Positions 1 to 8,796 of a stretch of DNA of 64,000 nucleotides are shown piece after piece. Every line of letters starts with the position of its first letter. The stretch's first letter is position 1. The DNA is from Mesorhizobium loti. Lineage in GTDB: Bacteria; Pseudomonadota; Alphaproteobacteria; Rhizobiales; Rhizobiaceae. A program made the translations under genes and the position numbers. The stretch spans positions 130,865-194,864 of the forward strand of contig NZ_PJRO01000005.1 in the NCBI RefSeq assembly GCF_002858745.1, given 5' to 3'. The notes under the pieces are model-generated. The model was not told the origin of the DNA and did no database searches. It was given only the letters and a program-made list of their open reading frames with translations.

Positions 1-371
1 GCGGCAACCGCGAAGCGGCGATCTATTCCGGCATCCGCGTCGACCGCATCAAGATCATCGTCTTCACCATCTCGGGCATGATGGCGGCGATCAGCGGCAT
101 GCTTTTGTCCTCGCGCCTGTCGTCGGCGCAGACCAATGCCGGCACCGGCTACGAGCTCGACGCCATCGCGGCGGTGGTGCTTGGCGGTACCTCGCTCGCC
201 GGTGGTGTCGGCACCATCATCGGCACGATCCTTGGCGCGCTCATCATCGGCGTCATCAACAACGGCATGAACATGCTGTCGGTGCCTTATTTCTACCAGC
301 TCATCGTCAAGGGCGCCGTCATCCTCATCGCCGTCTGGCTCGACGTGCGCAGCAAGTCGGCGCGGGCCTGA
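1..371 (+). CDS. sugar ABC transporter permease, RbsC-like (3' end only)
   Basis: The gene is cut by the left edge; the open frame begins at base 3 and ends at 371. The visible residues start with GNREAA and continue GIRVDR, typical of the cytoplasmic loop of RbsC/AraH-type permeases of carbohydrate importers. Glycine-rich membrane segments (VLGGTSLAGGVGTIIGTILG) and a final hydrophobic helix ending in VWLDVRSKSARA follow. This subunit forms the inner-membrane channel of a ribose-type sugar ABC importer. It sits 40 bp upstream of a sugar kinase on the same strand, so it probably imports the sugar or polyol that feeds the kinase and the GatZ-like enzyme. The substrate itself cannot be read from the sequence. 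Confidence 0.85.
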   Translation, partial: GNREAAIYSGIRVDRIKIIVFTISGMMAAISGMLLSSRLSSAQTNAGTGYELDAIAAVVLGGTSLAGGVGTIIGTILGALIIGVINNGMNMLSVPYFYQLIVKGAVILIAVWLDVRSKSARA

Positions 372-411
372 TCGGCGGCAATTCCCGGCCAGCAATTATC
401 GGAATGCAATC

Positions 412-1359
412 ATGAAGAAGATCATCACCATCGGCGAGATCGTCGTCGAGATCATGGCCGTCGAGCCGGGGCACGGTTTCACCTCTGCCGTCGCGCTGGT
501 CGGGCCCTTCGCTTCCGGCGCGCCGGCGATCTTCATCGACCAGGCCGCCAAGTTCGGCCAGCCCTGCGGCATCGTCTCGGCGGTCGGCAACGACGATTTC
601 GGCGTGCTCAATGTCGAGCGCCTGCGCCACGACGGTGCCGACGTGTCGGCCATCGGCGTCCATCCGACGGCGGCCACCGGCAGCGCCTTCGTGCGCTACC
701 GGCCGGACGGCAACCGCGACTTCATCTACAACATCCGCCACAGCGCCTGCAGCGCCATCGGCCTGACGCCGGAGGCCGAAAAGCTCGTCGACAGCGCCGA
801 CCATTTGCACGTCATGGGGTCCGCCCTGTTCTTCGACGGCATCGTGGCGGCGATCTTCGAGGCGACGCGGCGCATCAAGGCGAAGGGCGGCACCGTCTCC
901 TTCGACCCGAACATCCGCAAGGAGATGCTCGACCTGCCCGGCATGCGCGCAGCACTCGCCCATGCGCTGGAAAACACCGACCTATTCATGCCGAGCGGCG
1001 CGGAGATCTTCCTGTTCACCAGGGCGACGGAAGAGGCGGCGGCCGTCGCCGAACTGCTCGATCGCGGCATCAAGGCCGTCGTCGTCAAGCGCGGCGCCGG
1101 AGGCGCCAGCTATTTCGACCGTTCCGGTGAAGTCTCCGCTCCGGCCTTCAGCGTCGAGGAGGTCGACCCGACCGGCGCCGGCGACAGCTTCGGCGCAGCC
1201 TTCGTCACCTGCTGGCTGCGCGGCATGGAGCCCGGCAAGGCGCTGACCATCGCCAACGCCACCGGCGCGCGCGCCGTCAGCGTCAAGGGGCCGATGGAGG
1301 GCACCTCCACCATGGCCGAGATCGAGACATTCCTGAACAGCCAAGGAGTTGCGGCATGA
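412..1359 (+). CDS. PfkB-family sugar kinase, probable D-tagatose kinase
   Basis: A 315-residue ribokinase/PfkB-family kinase that transfers phosphate from ATP to a sugar hydroxyl in the cytoplasm. The C-terminal PfkB signature DPTGAGDSFGAAF is present, with the anion-hole GAGD at about residues 255-258, where the Asp is the catalytic base. The length is normal for the family. Its stop codon overlaps the start of a GatZ-like gene (ATGA at 1356), so the two are translationally coupled. In Agrobacterium tumefaciens a PfkB kinase and a GatZ homologue were reported to act as D-tagatose kinase and D-tagatose-6-phosphate 4-epimerase in altritol and galactitol catabolism. The substrate given here is inferred from that pairing; another ketose or keto-deoxy sugar is possible. 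Confidence 0.8.
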   Translation: MKKIITIGEIVVEIMAVEPGHGFTSAVALVGPFASGAPAIFIDQAAKFGQPCGIVSAVGNDDFGVLNVERLRHDGADVSAIGVHPTAATGSAFVRYRPDGNRDFIYNIRHSACSAIGLTPEAEKLVDSADHLHVMGSALFFDGIVAAIFEATRRIKAKGGTVSFDPNIRKEMLDLPGMRAALAHALENTDLFMPSGAEIFLFTRATEEAAAVAELLDRGIKAVVVKRGAGGASYFDRSGEVSAPAFSVEEVDPTGAGDSFGAAFVTCWLRGMEPGKALTIANATGARAVSVKGPMEGTSTMAEIETFLNSQGVAA

Positions 1360-2651
1360 GCGCGACCAGCACACTCGCCGGCCTTCCGGCCCGCTTTGCC
1401 AAGGGTGAACGCGGCGGCATCACCTCGATCTGCTCGGCGCATCCGCTGGTCATCGAGGCCGCCCTGCTGGAAGGTATCGCCACCGGAGCCGACGTGCTGA
1501 TCGAAGCCACCTGCAACCAGGTCAACCAGGAAGGCGGCTATACCGGCATGACGCCGGCGGATTTCCGTAGCTTCGTCGAGGACATCGCCGGGCGGCTCGG
1601 TTTAGACACAAGGCGCCTGATCCTCGGTGGCGACCATCTCGGTCCCAACCCCTGGAAACATCTGCCTGCCGAAGAAGCCATGCAGCGCGCCGACGTTATG
1701 ATGGATGCGTTCGTCCGCGCCGGCTTCACCAAGATCCACCTCGACACCTCGATGGGCTGTCTTGGCGAGCCGGTTGCGCTGCCCGACGCGGTGACGGCTG
1801 AGCGCGCGGCGCGGCTGGCCAAGGTCGCGGAAACGGCGGCGGCCGAGGCCGGTTATGACCTGCCGGTCTACATCATCGGCACCGAGGTTCCGATCCCGGG
1901 CGGCGCGATGGAAGCGCTCGACCATCTGGAACTGACCACGCCGGCTGCCGCCATCGAGACCGTCGAGGTGCATCGCCGCGCCTTTGCCGCGCTGGGGCTC
2001 GAGGCAGCCTTCGCTCGCGCTATCGGCGTGGTGGTGCAGCCCGGCGTCGAGTTCGGCAACGAGAACGTCGTCGTCTATGACAGCGCCAAAGCCACTCAGC
2101 TCAGCGGTGTGCTCAGGCAGATGCCGCAATTCGTCTTCGAGGCGCATTCGACCGACTATCAGCCGCAGGAAGCGCTGGCGGCACTTGTCCATGACGGCTT
2201 CGCCATCCTCAAGGTCGGCCCCGGCCTCACCTTCGCGCTGCGCGAGGCCTTGTTTGGCCTCGACCAGATCGCCGCCTTCCTCGACCGCCTGCCGGAAGAG
2301 CAGACCCTGCGCGGCAAGATGGAGAAGCTGCTGCTGGCCGAGCCGAAGAACTGGGAGAAATATTACCATGGCGATGCCGACGACCTGCGCCTGCAGCGCC
2401 ATTTCTCCTATAGCGACCGCATCCGTTACTACTGGCCGCACCCGCAAGCTTCTGCTGCGGTCGACGCCTTGCTCAAGCGGCTGGAAGGCCGCGTCATTCC
2501 CGAGACGCTGATCAGCCAGAACCTCGCTACGCTCTATCCCGCTGTTTCGGCCGGCAAGGTCGAGGCGACGCCACATGCCTTGATGGTCGAGGCGGTGCGC
2601 AATGTCGTGCGCGGCTACAACCGCGCGGCACTGTCGCGCGTCGAGGCATGA
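1356..2651 (+). CDS. GatZ/KbaZ-like protein, probable D-tagatose-6-phosphate 4-epimerase
   Basis: A 431-residue member of the GatZ/KbaZ family (COG4573). Recognisable stretches are GITSICSAHPLVIEA, EATCNQVNQEGGYTGM, LGGDHLGPNPW and FEAHSTDYQ. In enteric bacteria GatZ is a helper of the class II tagatose-bisphosphate aldolase GatY. No GatY/KbaY gene is visible here; the protein is coupled instead to a sugar kinase. That matches rhizobial relatives in which the GatZ homologue itself interconverts tagatose 6-phosphate and fructose 6-phosphate. The conserved Asp, His and Glu residues of the TIM barrel (GGDHLGP, FEAHSTD) fit a metal-dependent epimerase. The family call is secure; the reaction is inferred from context. 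Confidence 0.82.
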   Translation: MSATSTLAGLPARFAKGERGGITSICSAHPLVIEAALLEGIATGADVLIEATCNQVNQEGGYTGMTPADFRSFVEDIAGRLGLDTRRLILGGDHLGPNPWKHLPAEEAMQRADVMMDAFVRAGFTKIHLDTSMGCLGEPVALPDAVTAERAARLAKVAETAAAEAGYDLPVYIIGTEVPIPGGAMEALDHLELTTPAAAIETVEVHRRAFAALGLEAAFARAIGVVVQPGVEFGNENVVVYDSAKATQLSGVLRQMPQFVFEAHSTDYQPQEALAALVHDGFAILKVGPGLTFALREALFGLDQIAAFLDRLPEEQTLRGKMEKLLLAEPKNWEKYYHGDADDLRLQRHFSYSDRIRYYWPHPQASAAVDALLKRLEGRVIPETLISQNLATLYPAVSAGKVEATPHALMVEAVRNVVRGYNRAALSRVEA

Positions 2652-2798
2652 TCTCCACGCGACAGGGTTCGATCGCAGTCTGATACCGGGGATTGCCATC
2701 CGCCAAAGGCTGCAACAGGCCCAGGCCCAATGGGGAGCGACGCGGAACAGGCGCCGCCCCACAACCCATCGACAGAGCGAAAAAACACTGTACGAATA

Positions 2799-2811
2799 TT
2801 CGCGAGATGAA
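2799..2811 (+). promoter_or_regulatory. possible LysR box overlapping the start of the LysR gene
   Basis: TTCGCGAGATGAA, preceded by ATA, has the T-N11-A form of LysR boxes and overlaps the ATG at 2807. A close relative, TTCGCATGGCGAA also preceded by ATA, lies at 4546-4558 upstream of the permease gene. This may be an autoregulatory site; it is short and could be chance. Confidence 0.3.
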
Positions 2812-3724
2812 TTTATCGCGCTTCGATCTGAATCTGCTCGTTGTTTTCGACGCTCTTATCCAGGAGCGGAGCGTCACCAAAGTTGGTGCGCGCATCGGAC
2901 TGAGCCAGCCGGCGGTGAGCCACGCTCTCAATAAGCTGCGGCACCTGCTCAAGGACGAGTTGTTCGAACGCGGCGATGGCGGCATGCGGCCGACGCCGCG
3001 CGCGCTGGCGCTGGCCGGGCCGGTTCGGCAGATGCTGAGCCAGCTTCAGTCGGCGCTGGTACCACAGGTGTTCGAGCCGGCGACGGCCACGGACGCCTTC
3101 AATGTCGCGATCTACAATTATGCCTCGACCATGATCATGGCGCCGTTGGCCCAGCGCCTGCGCTCGGCGGCGCCGTCGGTTACCCTGCATATGCACACCA
3201 ACGACGATCTCGGCTTCTTCGATCAGCTCGAAACAGGCGCGCTCGACCTGGTGATCGGCCCGGTGCGCGAGCTGCCGCCCGGCTTCCTTACCGAGGAACT
3301 GCTCGTTGACACTTATTGCGGGTTGGCGCGCGAAGACCACCCACTCTTCGACGCGCCGCTCACGCCACAGGTGCTGCGCAGCTTGCCTTGCGTCGGCATC
3401 GGGCCGCGCCGGGCCGCGGCAAGCGCCGTCGGCGAAGCGCTCGGCCGCAAGGGCGTCGAGCTGCAGACGGTCATGACCGTGCAGCACCTGTTCGCGGCAA
3501 GCGCGGTGTTGCGCCATACCGACCTGGTGACCTTCGTGCTGCGGCGGGTTGCGACCCGCCACGCCGACATCTATTCCGGCCTCGAAGGACTGCGGCCCTT
3601 CGAACTGCCTTTTGCGCTTGAGCCGGTTCCATGCCTGATGATCTGGCACCGTTATCTCACCAATCAACCGGCGCATGCCTGGCTTCGCCACCAGATCGCC
3701 GAATGCTTCAGCGAGACCGTATGA
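2807..3724 (+). CDS. LysR-family transcriptional regulator (NodD/NahR-like type)
   Basis: A 305-residue LysR regulator. The N-terminal winged helix begins MNLSRFDLNLLVVFDALI and contains KVGARIGLSQPAVSHALNKL, followed by the usual linker helix and a periplasmic-binding-protein-like ligand domain from about residue 90. The frame is open further upstream, but the conserved domain starts at the ATG at 2807, and upstream residues do not look like coding sequence. Its stop overlaps the start of the phosphatase gene (ATGATG at 3721), so both are probably cotranscribed. Candidate targets are the preceding sugar genes or the following permease/aminotransferase operon; similar LysR-box-like sites at 2799 and 4546 favour the second. 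Confidence 0.88.
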   Translation: MNLSRFDLNLLVVFDALIQERSVTKVGARIGLSQPAVSHALNKLRHLLKDELFERGDGGMRPTPRALALAGPVRQMLSQLQSALVPQVFEPATATDAFNVAIYNYASTMIMAPLAQRLRSAAPSVTLHMHTNDDLGFFDQLETGALDLVIGPVRELPPGFLTEELLVDTYCGLAREDHPLFDAPLTPQVLRSLPCVGIGPRRAAASAVGEALGRKGVELQTVMTVQHLFAASAVLRHTDLVTFVLRRVATRHADIYSGLEGLRPFELPFALEPVPCLMIWHRYLTNQPAHAWLRHQIAECFSETV

Positions 3725-4512
3725 TGGCTGAAACCGCACTCAGATCGGACACCGGCGCGGCGCCGGATTGGCGCATGACGGGACGGCCGCGACTGGCGCC
3801 CGGCCGGCGTGTCTATGCGGTCGGCGACGTCCATGGCCGCGCCGACCTGCTTGGCGTTCTCATAGCGCGCATCATGGCAGACCTTGCGCGGTTTCCCGTC
3901 GAGAGGCCGGAACTGGTGCTGCTCGGCGATTACATCAGCCGTGGTCCTGGCTCGGCCGCGGTGCTGGACTTTGCGATCGATGGCGTAGCTCGGCTGCCGC
4001 TCGCCACGGTCTGTCTCAAGGGCAATCACGAGGACCTGTTGCTGCGCTTCATGGACGGCGCCGACCTGTGGGCAGGTTCCGTCTGGTTGCGCTTCGGCGG
4101 CAAGGCCGTGCTCGCCGCCTATGGTGTCAAGCCGCCACAGGAGACGCCCGACGACCGGCAGCTTCCCGCGCTTGCCGACGCACTGCGCGCGGCGATGCCG
4201 CAGCGCCACCTCGATTTCCTGCGCGGCCTTGCCGTCTCGCTCGAGCGCGACGACTATCTGTTCGTGCATGGCGGACTGCGGCCCGGCGTGCCCGTCGCCG
4301 AACAGACGCCGCACGACATGATGTGGATCCGCGACGAATTCCTGACACATGCCGGGCTGTTCGAGCGCTTCGTCGTGCATGGACACACGCCCGCCGACCT
4401 GCCGCAGATCCACCGCAACCGGATCAATGTCGACACCAGAGCCTACGAGAGCGGCGTGCTGACGGCGGCCGTGCTCGAGGGGGGCGAATGCCGCTTCCTG
4501 GCCTCGCTGTAA
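3721..4512 (+). CDS. PPP-family metallophosphatase (serine/threonine phosphatase-like)
   Basis: A 263-residue protein with the complete PPP/calcineurin-like metal site: GDVHGR (Asp36, His38), GDYISRGPGS (Asp70, Arg74), GNHED (Asn102, His103), VHGGL and VHGHTP near the C terminus. Such bacterial enzymes are dinuclear metal phosphatases related to PrpA/PrpB and ApaH and remove phosphate from proteins or small molecules in the cytoplasm. The start is one of two adjacent ATG codons at 3721 and 3724, the first overlapping the LysR stop. A gap of about 200 bp separates it from the permease gene. The substrate is unknown; the pairing with a LysR gene does not reveal it. Confidence 0.8.
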   Translation: MMAETALRSDTGAAPDWRMTGRPRLAPGRRVYAVGDVHGRADLLGVLIARIMADLARFPVERPELVLLGDYISRGPGSAAVLDFAIDGVARLPLATVCLKGNHEDLLLRFMDGADLWAGSVWLRFGGKAVLAAYGVKPPQETPDDRQLPALADALRAAMPQRHLDFLRGLAVSLERDDYLFVHGGLRPGVPVAEQTPHDMMWIRDEFLTHAGLFERFVVHGHTPADLPQIHRNRINVDTRAYESGVLTAAVLEGGECRFLASL

Positions 4513-4545
4513 CCATCTGATTTTCTAATCTGGCCAAGTTTCATA

Positions 4546-4558
4546 TTCGCATGGCGAA
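4546..4558 (+). promoter_or_regulatory. operator-like palindrome upstream of the amino-acid permease
   Basis: ATTCGC-ATG-GCGAAT (4545-4559) is a perfect 6-bp inverted repeat, and its core TTCGCATGGCGAA has the LysR-box form T-N11-A. It lies about 155 bp upstream of the permease start and resembles the site at 2799-2811. Confidence 0.4.
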
Positions 4559-4714
4559 TGTGGGCATTCGACCTTTTCATTTCTGCCGCACGATCTGGCG
4601 TCCTACAAAAATCATCACGGCGTCCGCTGATCGGGAGGATCGGCAGGGCGGACGTGCTGCGGCCGGCGCTTGCCTCGACCGCAGCCATTCGGCGCCAAAG
4701 GGGAGGGAGCGACC

Positions 4715-6058
4715 GTGAGCATCCAATACAAGCAGGAACTGCGCCGTACGTTACGGCTGATCGACCTCGTGCTTTACGGCATCGTCTTCATGAGCCCGAT
4801 CGCGATCTTCGCGGTCTATGGTTTCGTCCGCGAGGCCTCGCAAGGCATGGTCGTACTGGCCTATCTGATCGGCTGCCTGGCGATGATCCTGACCGGCCTG
4901 AGCTACGCCGCCATGGCCAATGCGGTGCCGGTCGCGGGTTCCGTCTACCACTATGCGCGCAGCTCGATGGGGCAGGCATTTGGCTTCATCGCCGGCTGGG
5001 CGATCCTGCTCGACTATGTGCTGCTGCCGGCGCTAATGATCCTGCTGGGTGGGGTGGTGCTGAATTCGGCCATTCCCGCCATGCCTGTCGAGGCCTGGGT
5101 CGTGATCTTCCTGGCGATTTCCACCACGGTCAATCTGCTCGGCATCAAGATCACCACGCGGGCAGACATGATCATCGCCACGATACTGGTCGCGGTGGTG
5201 GCGCTGTTCGTCATATCGGGGTTGGCCGTGCTTTACGGCGGTGCCGGCGCTGGCGGGTTGACGCTCACGCCGCTGTTGCCGCCCGAAGGCGTCAGCATGG
5301 GCCTTGCCGTGGCGGGCGCTTCGGTGGCGGTGCTGACCTTCCTCGGCTTCGACGCGATCTCGACGCTGGCCGAGGAGGTGAGCGGCGGCGACAGCCGCGT
5401 GGTCGGCCGCGCCACCATCATCTGCCTGCTCATCATGGGTGGGCTCTATATTGCGGTCGGCTGGCTGCTGACCGACCTTTCCGCGGGCATGACGATCGAG
5501 GATGCCAGTGCGGCCGCTTTCAAGATCGTCGAGGCACGCGTGCCGTGGTTGGCACTGCCGGTGACGCTTGCCGTCGGGCTCGGCACCGGCATCGGCTCGT
5601 CGATCCCGCCGCAGGCGGCGGTGTCGCGCGTGCTTTACGCCATGGCCCGCGATCGCCAGCTTCCCGCGCCGCTGGCACTCATCCACAAGCGCTACCAGAC
5701 ACCCTACGTCGCGGTGCTGTTCATGGCGGTGGTGATGGCGGTGATCGCGCTCGGCTTCGTCTCTCACCTCGACACACTGCTGTCGCTGGTAAATTTTGGC
5801 GCGCTGGTCGCCTTCCTGTTCGTCAACGCCGCGGTGATCGTCTTTTATGGCGTGCAGCGCAAATCCAGGCAGATGGTTCGCCACTGGCTGCTTCCGGCGC
5901 TGGGCTTCTGCGTCATTGCCTATGTGCTGTCGGGGCTGAGCAGTTCGGCAATGACGCTCGGCGTCGTCTGGCTGGCGCTCGGCATCGCCTACTATCTCGT
6001 GCTGCGCTTTGCGCTCGGCCGCTCCGGCGACCTGGCGCTTGACAGCAAGACTGAATAA
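4715..6058 (+). CDS. amino-acid permease, APC superfamily
   Basis: A 447-residue polytopic membrane protein with about twelve hydrophobic segments. The first membrane helix carries the LIDLVLYGIVFMSPIAIFAVYG stretch typical of APC-superfamily amino acid or polyamine permeases (here the family is judged from the whole pattern). GTG at 4715 is chosen as start because GGGAGGGA ends seven bases before it; the frame is open upstream from an ATG at 4670 without such a site. A GFDAISTLAEE segment corresponds to the helix 6 region that binds substrate in APC transporters. It is the first gene of a same-strand group with a UPF0261 protein and two aminotransferases, so the imported compound is probably an amino acid or amine that is then transaminated. 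Confidence 0.87.
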   Translation: MSIQYKQELRRTLRLIDLVLYGIVFMSPIAIFAVYGFVREASQGMVVLAYLIGCLAMILTGLSYAAMANAVPVAGSVYHYARSSMGQAFGFIAGWAILLDYVLLPALMILLGGVVLNSAIPAMPVEAWVVIFLAISTTVNLLGIKITTRADMIIATILVAVVALFVISGLAVLYGGAGAGGLTLTPLLPPEGVSMGLAVAGASVAVLTFLGFDAISTLAEEVSGGDSRVVGRATIICLLIMGGLYIAVGWLLTDLSAGMTIEDASAAAFKIVEARVPWLALPVTLAVGLGTGIGSSIPPQAAVSRVLYAMARDRQLPAPLALIHKRYQTPYVAVLFMAVVMAVIALGFVSHLDTLLSLVNFGALVAFLFVNAAVIVFYGVQRKSRQMVRHWLLPALGFCVIAYVLSGLSSSAMTLGVVWLALGIAYYLVLRFALGRSGDLALDSKTE

Positions 6059-6080
6059 CGCGCGTTGAGATCATAAAGGC

Positions 6081-7355
6081 ATGCCGGGACAGGACGATCA
6101 CTTGCAACCGACAGTCACTATTCTTCTGATTGGGACGGCCGACACCAAGGCCGAGGAACTGGCCTTCCTGCGCAGGGAGATCGAGGCTCTCGGACAGGCG
6201 ACGCGCATCATGGATGTCGGCGTGCTGGGCAAGCCCGGCATTGCCCCCGACATCGACCATGATGCGGTGGCCGCCGCGGCCGGCATGACGCTTGCCGACA
6301 TCGCGGCGCTTGGCGAGGAGAACCTCGCCATGCAGAAAATGGCGACGGGCGCGGCCGCGCTCGCCGCCGAACTGTCCGCGCGCGGCGAGATCGACGGCGT
6401 GCTGGTGATCGGCGGCACCATGGGCACCGATCTCGGTCTGGAGGTGGCCAAGGCGCTGCCGCTCGGCGTCGCCAAGCTGATCGTCTCCTCGGTGTCGTTC
6501 TCGCATATCATTCCGGCAGAGCGCATCGCGCCCGACCTGATGATGATCCTGTGGGCCGGCGGGCTGTGGGGGCTGAACACGGCCTGCAGCTCGGTGCTGC
6601 GCCAGGCTGCCGGCGCGACGGTGGGCGCAGCACTGGCCAACCGCGGCAAGGTGCGGTGGGAGCGTCCGGCCGTGGGCATCTCCTCGCTCGGCTCCTCCTG
6701 CCTGAAATATCTCGGCGCGCTGAAACCCGCGCTGGAGGCGCGCGGCTACGAGGTAATCGTCTTCCATACGGTCGGGCTGGGCGGGCAGGCGCTGGAGGCG
6801 CTCGCCGAGCAGGGGCGACTGGTCGCCGTGCTCGACCTGTCGCTGATCGAAGTCTCGAACCATGTGCTGGGCAGCGCCGTGTCTGCCGGGCCAACCAGGC
6901 TGGAGACGGCCGGCAGGCTCGGCATTCCGCAGATCGTCGCGCCCGGTGCGATCGACAGTGTCGACCATCGCCCCTGGGCGCCGATGTCGGCCGAAAACGC
7001 CGAAAAATTCTACGCCCACAACCGGCTGATCGGCGGCGCGCCGACAAGCAAGACCGACAAGCTGGCGATTGCCGGGGTGATTGCCGGCAAGCTCAATCAG
7101 GCGAGGGGACCGACGGCCTTCGTGCTGCCGCTGCACGGCGTCAACGAATGGGACCGGCCGGGCAATCCCATGCACGATCCGGAAGGCCATGCATCCTTCT
7201 GCGAAGCGATTGCCGGTCAACTCGGGCCGAATGTCGAACGCACCACGGTGGACGCCCACATCAACGACCGTGCCTTCAGCGACGCGGTGATGGAGACGTT
7301 CGACCGCTGGACGGCCGCGGGGCTGATCGCGCCCGGCCATAGCACAGCCGCCTAG
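6081..7355 (+). CDS. UPF0261 / Tm-1-like ATP-binding domain protein
   Basis: A 424-residue protein of the UPF0261 family, which shares the N-terminal fold of the tomato Tm-1 resistance protein. Diagnostic stretches are LLIGTADTKAEELAFLR near the N terminus, VLVIGGTMGTDLGLEVAKALP in the middle and LPLHGVNEWDRPGNPMHDP near the C terminus. The biochemical role of the bacterial family is not established. Homologues are often encoded beside a separate TIM-barrel protein matching the C-terminal half of Tm-1; that partner is not present here, and permease and aminotransferase genes flank it instead. Its TAG stop at 7353-7355 overlaps the left end of an interspersed repeat. Confidence 0.82.
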   Translation: MPGQDDHLQPTVTILLIGTADTKAEELAFLRREIEALGQATRIMDVGVLGKPGIAPDIDHDAVAAAAGMTLADIAALGEENLAMQKMATGAAALAAELSARGEIDGVLVIGGTMGTDLGLEVAKALPLGVAKLIVSSVSFSHIIPAERIAPDLMMILWAGGLWGLNTACSSVLRQAAGATVGAALANRGKVRWERPAVGISSLGSSCLKYLGALKPALEARGYEVIVFHTVGLGGQALEALAEQGRLVAVLDLSLIEVSNHVLGSAVSAGPTRLETAGRLGIPQIVAPGAIDSVDHRPWAPMSAENAEKFYAHNRLIGGAPTSKTDKLAIAGVIAGKLNQARGPTAFVLPLHGVNEWDRPGNPMHDPEGHASFCEAIAGQLGPNVERTTVDAHINDRAFSDAVMETFDRWTAAGLIAPGHSTAA

Positions 7356-7454
7356 AGCGTTTCCGTTCTTCACGGAAACGCGGGAACGTTCTAACTCTTT
7401 GTTTTTACGCAATTCCGGACGGAAAAACGCTACGCACTTTTCCTGGAATTGCTC
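7354..7454 (+). repeat. interspersed intergenic repeat, copy 1
   Basis: The copy begins AGAGCGTTTCCG, forms a small hairpin with CGGAAACG at 7373-7380, passes through CTTTGTTTTTACGCAATTCC and ends CTGGAATTGCTC. Two further copies in the same orientation lie at 54837-54928 and 59134-59230. The left edge overlaps the stop codon of the UPF0261 gene. It occupies most of the gap before the class III aminotransferase. Elements of this kind are common between rhizobial genes; the function is unknown. Confidence 0.8.
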
Positions 7455-7467
7455 GAAGGAACCAACC

Positions 7468-8796
7468 ATGGATCAGCCGCTTCTCAACGACCTCTTCGCA
7501 CTCGACCGCGCCCATGTGCTGCATCCCAACCATCCGGTGCACCAGGATATCGACTTCATCGTCAGCCGCGGCGAAGGCGTGCGGCTCTACGATACGACGG
7601 GGCGCAGCTTCATCGATGGCCGTTCGCAGCTCAACTGCGTCAATCTCGGCTATGGCTACCGGCGGCTGGTCGACGCGATCAAGGCACAGGCCGAGGAGTT
7701 GTCCTATCTCTCGATCTTCTACCAGTTCAGCCATCCGCAGGTGATCACCTGCGCGGCGCGGCTGGCGGCAAGCGCGCCGGGCGATCTCGACCACGTCCTG
7801 TTCACCTCCGGTGGATCGGAAGCGATGGAGGCAGCCCTTGCCATGGTGCGGCTCTACTGGTCGCGGCTCGGGCGCGCCAAGACCAAGATCATCTCGCGCT
7901 ACAAGGGCTATCACGGCGGCACGGCGAGCGCGATGGCAGCGACCGGCATGGCGATGGGCGGCCAGACCTCGATCCAGCGGCTGATATCGGGGCACGTCCA
8001 TATCCCGGCTCCCAACCTCTATCGTTCGGGCGCCGGCATGGACCCAGAAGCCTATGCAAAACTGGCGGCTGACCAGCTTGCCGAGGCGATCGAGCTCGAA
8101 GGCCCGGACAGCGTGGCGGCGTTCCTCGCCGAACCCATCATCGGTGTCGGCGGTTACGTGCCGCCGCCGCCCGGCTACTGGCCGCTGGTGCGCGAGATCT
8201 GCGACCGCTACGGCGTGCTGCTCATCCTCGATGAGGTGATGACGGGCTTTCATCGCACCGGGCCGCGTTTCGCCGCCGACAATTGGGGGCTGGTGCCGGA
8301 CATTCTGGTGGCGGGAAAGGGCATCAATTCCTGCTATGTGCCGTGCGGTGCGGCGATCGTCAGCCGTCGCATCGTCGACGTGCTCGCCGGGGCGCGGTTG
8401 TCCGGCTTTACGCACTCTGGCCACCCGCTCGCCATGGCAGCCGCCAATGCGGCCTTCGACGCCTACGACCAAGACGGCATCGAAGACAATGTCGGCCGCA
8501 TCCATCGCCTGATGATGGACCGGCTGCAGGGCGAATTCCTGGCGCTGCCGCATGTCGGCACGGTCGAAGGGCTCGGCCTGATGATCGGCCTGGAGCTGGT
8601 CGCCGAAAAGAAGGAGCGCACGCGCCTGCCCGACAAGGTGACGCAAGGTGTCGTTGGCAAGTCGCTCGACCAGGGGCTGATCATCCGCGCCCGTGACGGC
8701 CGTCTGGCGCTCTGCCCGCCGCTTGTCATCAGCGAAGCCGAGGCGAACGAGATGCTCGACATTCTCTTTCCGCTGATCAGGGACATGAACGCATGA
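7468..8796 (+). CDS. class III PLP-dependent aminotransferase
   Basis: A 442-residue fold-type I aminotransferase of the omega-transaminase group. Visible motifs are TSGGSEAMEAALAMVR (phosphate contact), YHGGT, LILDEVMTGFHRTG (Asp that binds the pyridine nitrogen) and VAGKGINS, whose Lys284 would carry PLP. The start at 7468 has GAAGGA eleven bases before it; the open frame upstream runs into the interspersed repeat and is not coding. It overlaps the class IV enzyme by four bases (ATGA at 8793). The amino donor could be an amino acid, diamine or amino-aldehyde; the neighbouring permease and second aminotransferase suggest a dedicated amine or amino acid catabolic route. Confidence 0.88.
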   Translation: MDQPLLNDLFALDRAHVLHPNHPVHQDIDFIVSRGEGVRLYDTTGRSFIDGRSQLNCVNLGYGYRRLVDAIKAQAEELSYLSIFYQFSHPQVITCAARLAASAPGDLDHVLFTSGGSEAMEAALAMVRLYWSRLGRAKTKIISRYKGYHGGTASAMAATGMAMGGQTSIQRLISGHVHIPAPNLYRSGAGMDPEAYAKLAADQLAEAIELEGPDSVAAFLAEPIIGVGGYVPPPPGYWPLVREICDRYGVLLILDEVMTGFHRTGPRFAADNWGLVPDILVAGKGINSCYVPCGAAIVSRRIVDVLAGARLSGFTHSGHPLAMAAANAAFDAYDQDGIEDNVGRIHRLMMDRLQGEFLALPHVGTVEGLGLMIGLELVAEKKERTRLPDKVTQGVVGKSLDQGLIIRARDGRLALCPPLVISEAEANEMLDILFPLIRDMNA

